Below are positions 38,501-46,586 of a stretch of DNA of 64,000 nucleotides, one piece after another. Under the pieces are notes generated by a model. The model worked only from the letters and a program-made list of their open reading frames with translations, was not told the origin of the DNA and ran no database searches. The position numbers and the translations under genes are program-made. The first letter of the stretch is position 1; the number at the start of each line of letters is the position of its first letter. The stretch lies in the NCBI GenBank assembly GCA_036937835.1, contig CM072881.1, positions 8,442,001 to 8,506,000 on the forward strand. Reading direction: 5' to 3'. The DNA comes from Pampus argenteus. Taxonomy: Eukaryota; Chordata; Actinopteri; Scombriformes; Stromateidae.

Positions 38501-41500
38501 TGGGACACAGACCCCTCAGCCCTGCCAGTGCTTCGCCCAGCGAGCTCTGTAGTAGTGTAGTAGTGGTAGCCCTTTGTCAGCACCACGGATCATCTTTCAG
38601 ATGTGTTTGTTTCAACTGATTTTGGTAACTAAACACAAAGTAGACATTGTTACAATTATTTTTCATATAATTAAATTGTTCAAATGTTTAGGACATTTTT
38701 GGTCAACTTTGCTATCACTTTAATTTATCCATTACTTTTAGCTAATTATTTCATCTGTTTTTGTGGCAGCTCATAATTTCAAATATTTATCTTTTAATTT
38801 TTTATTTCTTTCTGTAGTGGAAACCATTTTGGGACTGACTGGAGCCACCATGGGCAGCCTCATCTGCTTCATATGTCCTGCTCTCATCTATAGAAAGATC
38901 CAGAAGAATGGCATCATCTGTCAGGTTACATAATTTGTACTTTCTTAACCATTTGCTCTTTGAAAATATAATTGTTTACTGTTTTTGATCTGTTGTACCA
39001 CTTCTCTTTTTCTCTTTTCCTGCAGCTGGTGCTTTTTGTGGGTCTGGGCATCCTCCTGGTTAGCACCTTTACCACCCTCTCGATTTCGGCCAGGAGCCCC
39101 GGGGTCAAAGTCCAAGCTCCTCCTCCTCCAGCACCCGACAAGAACAACCTGCCACTACCGGACCTCCCTAAGATGCACGGTAAAGATCATGACATGAACT
39201 AATGGCTGGCATTCACTTACCCACTTGATGGACTGTATATGAAAGTGGTTTACTAATGAGCTAGAGCTGTAACAAATTCAGGGTTGTCTGCAGTGTCTGA
39301 GATTAGACAGCAGTGCTGCATGTATTTATTTTTTGCAGTGGCAGTAGAGACGTGTTAACTTCTCGTTTTATTTTCAAGGTATGGACCACAGCGCCCTAAA
39401 GAGCAACTTAAGGAGAATGTGAGCCAGTAGCAAAGGGACCAGAAAAGCACAAAGCTACAGTATATAGAGAAAAAAAGGGGTTTTTTTCCATCTCCGTAAG
39501 AAGAAAAGATAGAGACAGTGACTGATAGACAGACAGGCAGGGTGAGGAGATAACCTCTTGATAATATCTGAGAGCGGCGCTGAGTGCTTGACATTGATGG
39601 AGCGAGAGTGATGCCCTTCAAACTCCAGCAATTTTTCTCCATCCCTCTACCTCTGTTCATTTCTCCTGCCTCCCTCTCCCCCCAAAATACATTGTCTACA
39701 CTCCCGCCTCCCCCATATCTCCTGTGGCAGCTATAAAATGCCTGCAAGCTCTGACTCTATAAAGGGAAGGGGTTGATATGGGTTTGGGGGGGATGTTAAG
39801 ATGCAGATGGAACAAATGGAAATGAGAAAGAGAGGAAACCTTCATGAGTATGAGGTCCAGACAGTTCCTCTTCCGTACCCTTCAGTTTTACTTCTTACTC
39901 CATCCTTCTCAACAGATTATTTTTCTAACCTGTTCACCGTTTGATTTTACTACTTTCTTTCCTCCCATCTTTGTGAAAGTGAAACCCGTCCACACCTGTT
40001 TCCTGCTTGTCACTTTAAACTCTTCTCTTCTCTTCTCTTCTCTTCTCTTCTCTTCTCTTCTCTTCTCTTTTCTTTTCTTTTCTTTTCTTTTCTTTTCTTT
40101 TCTTTTCTTTTCTTTTCTTTTCTTTTCTTTTCTTTTCTTTTCTTTTCTTCTCTTCTCTTCTCTTCTCTTCGTTTATTGTCAGTCTTGCTGTTGTCAGTGT
40201 TTGCTGCCACCTAGTGGAACTACTCATCAGCAATATGACCGTGTGAGATATTTCTGGGCATTACTTTGTTTTAATGTTAGCAGTTAATGTGTACAATAAA
40301 CATCAACTGAAGATACAAGAAAATAAAGAATACATGTCAGGGCTAGTATTAAATATAATGCAATATAATATTTCTCAGACAGAGAAATAGACATCCATCG
40401 GTGGTAGTTTGTGTTATAATAGGTTATTTTTTATGTGTCTGCATATAGAAAAGCCTCCAAACAAGAAGCCAGTGGAGATAGAAAAACCAGATGTCCCGGC
40501 TGTTGAGGTGATGGAGCCAGTGAAGAGGGAGCCGGCTGAACCCCCCCAGATTAAAGGACCAGTGGAACTACCTGAGAGGAAGAAGGAGGAAGAGGTGCAG
40601 TTGGACCGTCCTGATGCTGGTAAGGAAACGGAAACAAAGCTGATTCTTCAATGAACTGTGTAAAGTTAGTCACGTACTGTCTGTTCACCAGGCGTCGCGA
40701 TGCCAGAGGGAGAAGCGCATCGCCATGAACCACCCATCCCTCATGACGAGGTCATGGTAGACACAAGAAAGAACAATGCAGAGCTGAAGGAGGGCAAGAA
40801 AGAGCGTGGTGAGGAAGGTGACGAAGAACCCAATAGAGGTGAAGAACATGCTGTGGAGGTAGAGGACAAAAATGAGGTGAAGGATGAAAAGAAGCTGAAG
40901 CTAGTAGAGACGGTTGTAAAGAAAGAGGAAGTGGACTTGGGTGGAGGTGAAATCCTGTCCAATGAAGTGCTGGAGAAGCCGGTTGGAGAAGCGGACAAAA
41001 AACAGGATGTTCCCCCACTGAAAGAAGGAGAGAAGCTTGATCCTCTGAAAGATGCTGGAAATGCAGCAGCTGCGGCGGCGGCCAATCAGGCTGCAGCAGA
41101 ACAAGTCGAGAAAGTGGGCAAATCAGCAGATTCTGCAGGGAAACGTGAGTATTTGTTGCTGTTCTTGTATAACTCTATTCCAAGCTAAAAGATGGTTCCA
41201 AAAAATGCAACACTGACCATCTTGTGATATTTGGTGATCTTTCAGCTCCACCTCATGAAGGAGAGCATCACCCTGCTGCAGACGAGGCTCCGGCTGCAGA
41301 CAGCAAAGATGTAGCGGATGAGAAGATGGACGGTGAGTGAAGTAGAAAACTTTTAGAAGTCCTTTTGGAAGTTAAGTTAGATCCTTCAAATTCTGACATT
41401 AAATAATTTTTTTAAAAATCCCTTCTTCACATTTTTTTTATTAAAAATAATACATTTTTAAACTATTTACTCTATTTTGTGCAGTTAATGTGAAGTTTGG

Positions 41501-43838
41501 TTCTCCACCAACAGTAGACTCCATATACCAGAATGCAGCTGCCTATCCCTTTGTGGGGATTTGACAGTGAGGCCCCCCGCACATGACTGGTTTCTGTTTA
41601 GCATTAAGTGACTTTAATGCCATTCTTAAAATGACAGGAATTAAAATGTTATTTCTGTGATCCGTTCTTGCTTATTGTATCTATTATTATATTTGTGAAG
41701 GTACAAGTGGTGTAAAATACAGGTATTCAAGTCCACTTCTTTCTCCTACTTCCTGACTTTGCTTGACACACTTGGCAGTTGGCTTTGGTTGACTTTCTTA
41801 TTCTGTTGTTTACTTTTGCCCTCTCTCTCTCTCCTCCATCTTTACCCCTTTTGTTCTTTCTTTTCTCTGCTGGACTCCTATCACAGTGATAAAAAAGCTG
41901 GTTGCAGGTATGAAGACCCTCTTGCATCTTTGTTGCTCAGATTTTCTGTAATTCACACAGTGGGCCATTTATCGAAGTTTATAGACAATCCTTTATACAT
42001 ATATATAGTTTCATATATTTGTGTTTCTCTCATATAACTAGATAATGCACTCACCCCATCCTCTAACATAGTTCTCACATAGTTTATGTTTGAATCTATA
42101 TATAGAGATGTATGTTTGAATGGATCCGTGTTAAATTGTGCAAAACCATTGAGGAATATTGTCTATTTCCCTCCCTCTCTCACCTAGAGATCATCCTAAC
42201 TGAGCTTTTTACAGATCCCTAACTACAGCAAAGTTCTCCAAGCAGGTTGTGACATGTTTTTAATTCGATGTCTCTTGTCTCCATGTAGAGGGCCAGCTGG
42301 ACCACGCAGTGCTACTGCAGGTGATCAAGGAGCAGCAGAAGCAACAGAAGAGACTTCTTGACCAGCAGGAAAAACTGCTGGCTGTCATAGAAGAGCAACA
42401 CAAGGAAATCCACCAGAAACAGCCAGCTGGTGAGTATACACAGAATGTTTCACAGATTTTAGTGCCCATACATGAAGTGGTCGTTGTGTCCAGTAGGTTG
42501 TTTGCGTACGTCATGTCACTGCGTTGCTATGGTGCGAACTGTAGACGGAGGGCAGGAAATGATTTTCCATTCTGCTTTTCACTTCCTGCCCTTCATCTGG
42601 GCCTAGCACATCATCAGAATCATGAGACAGACAGACAAACACTATTTAAAATAACTTTTAAGTGTTTGTTACTTAAAGGTGCTGCTGCAGACGGTGAGGA
42701 ACACTTGGAGGTAATGGAAGGTGGAGCAGCAAAGCCCAAAGACTCTGGCCTGGCCCCAGACATGAAGCAGCCCAAGGAGGCAGCTGGAGCTGGAGCTCCA
42801 CAGGCTGGAGTAGCTGAGCCTCATGCTGTGGCCCAGAATCAAGCTCAGGCTGGGGATAAGGTTGTTGAGGTTGGAGATGCTAAAGTAGCTGCTCCAGCAG
42901 CTTACAAAGAGGATGATCCTGCTAACCCTGTTGCACCCAGAGGAGAATCCCATAAGCAGAGTGAGCTGGGGGCTAGGGGAGTGCCACTGGGGAAAAAACA
43001 ATCTGACGACCATCAGCTTGTACCTGAGGATGATCAAATAGCCCAACTTAAAAATGAGGAAAGCAACCTAGAAAAACAAGAAGAGAAAATTAAAAATCTC
43101 CAAAAAGAAATTATAGAGAAAGAGGTTCAGGCAAGACTGGAAGAACAGCTTGAGAAGGAGAGACAACTTGCCAGAGAACAAGAGTTAGAGAAGGAGAGAG
43201 AGAAAGAGAGAATAGATAAAGAAGTGCAGGCACGGGTGGAAAAAGAACGACTGGAGAGGGAGAGAAGAGAGAAGCTGGCCCGAGAACAGGAGCTGGAGAA
43301 AGAGGTAAAAGAGAAACTTGCACAGGAGAAGGCTGCAAAAGAGAGGCAGCAAGTAGAACAGATGCAGAAAGTAGACAATGAAATATTTGTGAGAGTGAGA
43401 AAAGAAGAGGAGGCAGAGGAGAAGCTGGCCCGGCTGCAGCGAGCTGAAAATGCTGCACAGGGGGCTCAGAGAGAAGATGGTGAAGCTTTGAAGAAAGGAG
43501 GTAGAGACCTCAAAGAGAAAGTTGGTGCTCCGGTAGACTCCAGGGAGGGCGTGGACCATGGGGCCATCAAAGCCGAGGCTCATCCCCAGGGCTCTCAGGA
43601 GAAGATGAGGGACCAAGGAGATTTGGATCTAAAGCGGAGGCGCAGGGCAGTGGGACCCAGAGAAGATGGAGGGCCCCAGGAGAAGCCTGGGGTGTCCATG
43701 GGGATGCCTGGGCTGGAGCCCCTGCTGGAGCTGGGGGGCTCAGATCTGCATGCGGCCCTGGAGGAGCAGCTACTGGCCGGGGCGATGGTGCACTCAAGAC
43801 AGATTAAGCAAGCCTCAGTGGATAAGGAGGAGAAATAA
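28661..43838 (+). CDS. slc38a10: SLC38A10, sodium-coupled neutral amino acid transporter 10 (multi-exon)
   Basis: Exons: 28661-28750, 29958-30075, 30347-30392, 30549-30642, 30773-30916, one of 32434-32558 or 33318-33442, 36590-36692, 37066-37248, 37502-37613, 38818-38924, 39026-39179, 40449-40619, 40692-41144, 41246-41332, optional 41887-41907, 42289-42429, 42679-43838. Phases agree throughout, giving 1095 or 1102 residues (human 1119). SLC38A10 is a multi-spanning transporter-like protein reported for glutamine, glutamate and aspartate. The transporter core (residues 1 to about 405) carries family blocks such as NSIVGVSVLTMPFCFKQ and VGFFGYVSFTE. The cytosolic tail keeps the human-like blocks IKGPVELP, GEAHRHEPP and LLDQQEKLLAVIEEQHKEIH, an RRRR cluster and a near-terminal VHSRQ. 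Residues about 835-970 form an unusually charged Glu/Lys/Arg helix. The start matches the human N terminus. Intron 3 has a GC donor. Confidence 0.96.
28840..29155 (+). mobile_element. Degraded second copy of the fish hAT-like repeat in slc38a10 intron 1
   Basis: AGTATTCAGACTACCTGTG, GTAAAAGTAAAGG, CTGAAAAGTAACTATAACT and AAATGTAGTGGAATAGAA occur in the same order as in the element at 26595-27450. The copy is truncated and diverged. It sits in the same orientation as slc38a10. Confidence 0.5.
31705..31870 (+). mobile_element. Degraded copy of the TTAATCGATTAAT-type repeat in slc38a10 intron 5
   Basis: The copy starts AGGGCTGCAACTAACTAT and contains ATCTTCAAATAGTTGTTTGG and CCAACAGACAATCCAAA, all in the order of the family consensus as I remember it. 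It is truncated by an AT-rich run. Confidence 0.5.
32434..32558 (+). other. slc38a10: slc38a10 alternative exon 6a (duplicated exon, divergent version)
   Basis: The exon is 125 nt, phase 0 in and phase 2 out, with acceptor GATGTAG and donor GTAAGT. It encodes IVLSSLRYGIISGSW at the start and ATTFCCHP at the end, with no stop and high third-position GC, as in true exons of this gene. It aligns without gaps to the exon at 33318-33442, with 18 of 41 complete codons identical. It would supply residues 165-206, the end of one transmembrane helix, a loop and most of the next. It is the less human-like version. A long pyrimidine-rich tract (32218-32400) precedes it. Confidence 0.85.
33318..33442 (+). 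other. slc38a10: slc38a10 alternative exon 6b (duplicated exon, canonical version)
   Basis: The exon is 125 nt, phase 0 in and phase 2 out, with a C-rich tract before the CTCAG acceptor and donor GTAAGT. It encodes MVLSSFKHGLLSGWW at the start and GMAFACQS at the end, about 30 of 41 residues as in the human protein from memory. Joined to 36590-36692 it restores the conserved ACQSQVLPTYDSL. Splicing 6a and 6b together would add 250 nt and break the frame. Confidence 0.93.
35481..35521. repeat. (TA)n microsatellite in slc38a10 intron 6
   Basis: About 20 TA units, self-complementary and cruciform-prone, in the intron between exon 6b and exon 7. Confidence 0.96.
40021..40170. repeat. slc38a10: Pentanucleotide tract (TCTTC)n(TCTTT)n(TCTTC)n in slc38a10 intron 11
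   Basis: About 150 bases of pure pyrimidine on the plus strand. TCTTC units at both ends flank a block of about 19 TCTTT units. The opposite strand is pure purine, so triplex (H-DNA) formation is possible. Lys/Arg/Glu frames on the minus strand are artefacts of the repeat. Confidence 0.97.
41887..41907 (+). other. slc38a10: Candidate 21-nt microexon of slc38a10
   Basis: A pyrimidine-rich stretch with a TGC motif (TCTCTGCTGGACTCC) precedes a CACAG acceptor. Then come 21 bases and a GTATGA donor. The exon is phase 1 on both sides, so it can be added or skipped without frame change, inserting VIKKLVA between the exons ending at 41332 and starting at 42289. A TGC motif just upstream of the acceptor is typical of SRRM4-dependent neuronal microexons. 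Transcript proof is lacking. Confidence 0.5.
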
Positions 43839-44930
43839 CACACACAACACAGCCTCTCACTTAATGGTTGGACAGCAAGAACACATACTATGTGCTTTCA
43901 CAGAACCTCCTAATACTGTGGACCATGTCATTGTGGCCTTATAGTCTCTCCTGCCTTCACAATGTTGTGGACAAAAGAACCATTTTTCTTCTTTTCTTGA
44001 TACCGTTACAAACAAATCACAGCACCTTACACAAAATGGTTGTTTGCTGTGACAGTTTGTATCACTCTGGAAATAACCCAAAGCCTTTATTATAGAGCAA
44101 AGAATATGTAAATATTAACTTATTTTTGTCTTGTGGAGGGAGAATTTTGAAGAGGTTACTGTTGAAATGTATATAAATCTATGCAAATTCAATTTTATGG
44201 AGATATGTTCATGTGAGCTACTTTTTTTTCCCTTAATTTACCAGCTTGTAGTCTTTCTGTGAGCTCTGTATTTGTGCTCTATTGACTCGTGCTTTTTTGT
44301 TTTTTTTGTTCAAACTTTGTTACTTGAACATTTGTGTGTATGTTCATTCTGAGATGTAAATATCGTAAATCTTTGTAATGTTCCATTTTATTTACTACAT
44401 ATTGTATGCAATGTGGGTTCAAGCCCGTTCATAAGTGTTCTTTTAATTGAAAGTAACTATATTATGCTGATTCATGCTGGAGCTATGATGTGTAATATAG
44501 TGTAGCCTTACCGTTTGATAAACTGTGTACAATGAAGATGGTTTGTTCTAGGCTGTCTGGATCCAGGACTAATTACTAATCATTCCCTTTTTAGTACCTC
44601 TTCCTCAGTAAGTTTTCAGTGCCTTGCAATCCATATGCTGCAGTAGTGTTTTATCAAAGAAAAGGTTTTTCTCAATTTGTGTTCTTTTGTTTGCAGGAAT
44701 TAAGAGGAAATCAGTTTTGTAGTTTGTATTAAGACCAAAGGTGGAAGGAAATGTTGACTGTGTTTGTAGTGTCCCTTAGTAATCCAACTTCTCTGAAAGA
44801 TCCTCCATCAGTCAGTACTTCAACACGTGTTGGACCTTTGTACAAGAGGCTATTTTTCTGACTATTTTTCTATGTGCATTGTTTTTATGTACAGTTTGCT
44901 GATAAGAATAAATAAAATATATATTCCAAC
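43839..44930 (+). other. slc38a10: slc38a10 3' untranslated region
   Basis: AT-rich sequence without coding potential follows the stop codon and runs to the paired poly(A) signals at 44907-44916. Confidence 0.75.
44907..44916 (+). terminator. slc38a10: Overlapping poly(A) signals of slc38a10
   Basis: Two overlapping AATAAA hexamers (44907-44912 and 44911-44916), about 1070 nt after the stop codon. Cleavage is expected 10-30 nt further on, within reach of the ndufaf8 3' end on the other strand. Confidence 0.75.
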
Positions 44931-44952
44931 CATGACTGTTAACATCATAGAT

Positions 44953-44958
44953 TTTATT
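44953..44958 (-). terminator. ndufaf8: Poly(A) signal of ndufaf8
   Basis: TTTATT on the plus strand reads AATAAA on the minus strand, about 200 nt after the ndufaf8 stop. Its cleavage site should fall at about 44925-44943, next to that of slc38a10. Confidence 0.65.
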
Positions 44959-45159
44959 CACATCTCTACATTACAGAATTGTATGGCTCCTTAAAAAAAT
45001 AGCAGTATTGTTGAAAAAAAAGTTTTTTCACATCAACAAAGTAGTGAAAGTGCTGTTTCATCAACATGAGAGAGAATGCGTGCAGCATCACAAGTCCACT
45101 CAACACTTAAATTAATCTTCTCCCACAGCACTAAACAGCTGCGTTTGGATACTTTCCAC

Positions 45160-46162
45160 TCATTTGGCTTTTTTCTTGGCCTGTAAGAAAACAAATGATG
45201 ACGTTTGAATGATGAGCATATATCACCATTTCAAGTGACCAGTGGTTGGATTGATGACCTTTATCACTTACTGCATTTGCGAAGCAGGACTTCAGTGCTT
45301 TAAATTCCTTGGTGCATGTGTCCTTCTGCAGTTCCTGTCTGCCTGTTGTGGTAGCTGCTACACACTTTCCATAAACTGTTGCCTGAATCACACAAGAGGA
45401 TGACATTAGACAAATGGAAAAAAAAACAACCCATCAAAAGATGGCAGGTGAATTAACAAAAAAAAATATATTCTACACTGCATTGCTCCATTTCTGTTGA
45501 CCTGTACTGAAATATATCCTTATAAAACACATTTGGAAACACATTTTAATACAATTTCTCTGTGTAGCATCTACATTTCATTGTGCACTCTGTGTATTAT
45601 TAGATGCAAAACACCATAGACTACACAAGGATTTTAACCTGTGGGTCACATATAAAGTGTGTTCAAGAATAAAATAAAAAATATTTTTGCTGTCTTGAAA
45701 AATATGTATTGCCCTGCTAACTTGACAATGTACAGAGTCCTAAAAGCTAATTTACTACTTTATTAACGATTGATAATCATTTATAACTTCAGGACTGATG
45801 ACTAATCAGTGAAAGTGACTATCAAGCACTAATTTACTATTTTTTAAAATCTTTTGGGTGAAGCTAGAAGAAAAATTCAGCACATTGAATGTTTGATGTT
45901 TCATCTGGTGTCTGGGTGCATCTGAAGTTGGCTGTATGTTACAGACGCTTATGAATTCTTAGTACATTAAATTAAATATGTTGTCAGTTAGTGGCATAAG
46001 CAGCTATCCAGACTGAATTTTCCTTTAATTTTGGCTATGATGAGAGAATCACAGCCCTTTTGTTGTCATTAAGTTACTCACCTCTCCTGCACACTGTGCA
46101 AAAAGCTCTGGGAAAAGCCTCATTTTCTCCCGGCTGCGACTCCACACATTTGACCCAGACAT
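45160..46162 (-). CDS. ndufaf8: NDUFAF8, mitochondrial complex I assembly factor (C17orf89 homologue)
   Basis: The gene has three coding exons: 46082-46162, 45272-45382 and 45160-45180. They encode 70 residues (human 74). The protein begins MSGSNVWSRSREKMRLFPEL and ends in AKKKAK. Two CX9C pairs are visible, CAGEATVYGKC and CTKEFKALKSC, the twin CX9C helix-hairpin of small disulfide-bonded proteins of the mitochondrial intermembrane space or matrix side. From family knowledge, NDUFAF8 works with NDUFAF5 in assembling NADH:ubiquinone oxidoreductase. It lies tail-to-tail with slc38a10 and head-to-head with tepsin, as in human. All splice sites are GT-AG; both introns are phase 0. Confidence 0.93.
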
Positions 46163-46586
46163 GATGTTGTTCAGGCAAGCAACAGTCCGTTAGGCTTTCA
46201 AGCCAAGTGACGAGCACGATAGAGAACAACCGATAACCCTAAAACCGTCTGCTGCTTCACAGTTAATGTACTGGCAAACTTACACCGCTCTTATATTAAA
46301 AGTACGTATCATTTTAGCAGATAAACTTGCGCCATATTGTTGACCCTGTCGTCAAAGAAACGTCAGGCAGCATATACGGCAATGTGATTCGCTCATATCC
46401 TTGTCAATCAAAACATGAGAGTTAGCTAATTCGCTATTGTTCAACCTTTAGGCGCTACCGGAAGGCCAATGAAATGTCTAATTTTACTACCTGATGTTTT
46501 CTGATTGGCTAGCTGTCACCTTAAGCCCCGCCTCCCCCATAGTACCCTGGAGAGGAAAATGAGGCAACAGCCAGGACTGCTAAATC
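46163..46586. promoter_or_regulatory. Bidirectional promoter between ndufaf8 and tepsin
   Basis: Only 424 bp separate the two start codons, and no TATA box is evident. An ETS site CCGGAAG (46458-46464) runs into a CCAAT box (GGCCAAT, 46464-46470), and an inverted CCAAT box (ATTGG, 46504-46508) lies nearby. ETS plus paired CCAAT boxes is the usual build of housekeeping bidirectional promoters. Confidence 0.7.

Noticed and set aside
40010..40233. Minus-strand frames of repeated Lys-Arg-Glu units
   Set aside because: They are translations of the pentanucleotide microsatellite.
43111..43616. Minus-strand frames rich in Leu and Ser opposite the slc38a10 last exon
   Set aside because: They are the mirror of the Glu/Lys-rich coding helix (CTC/CTT on the reverse strand) and are not conserved genes.
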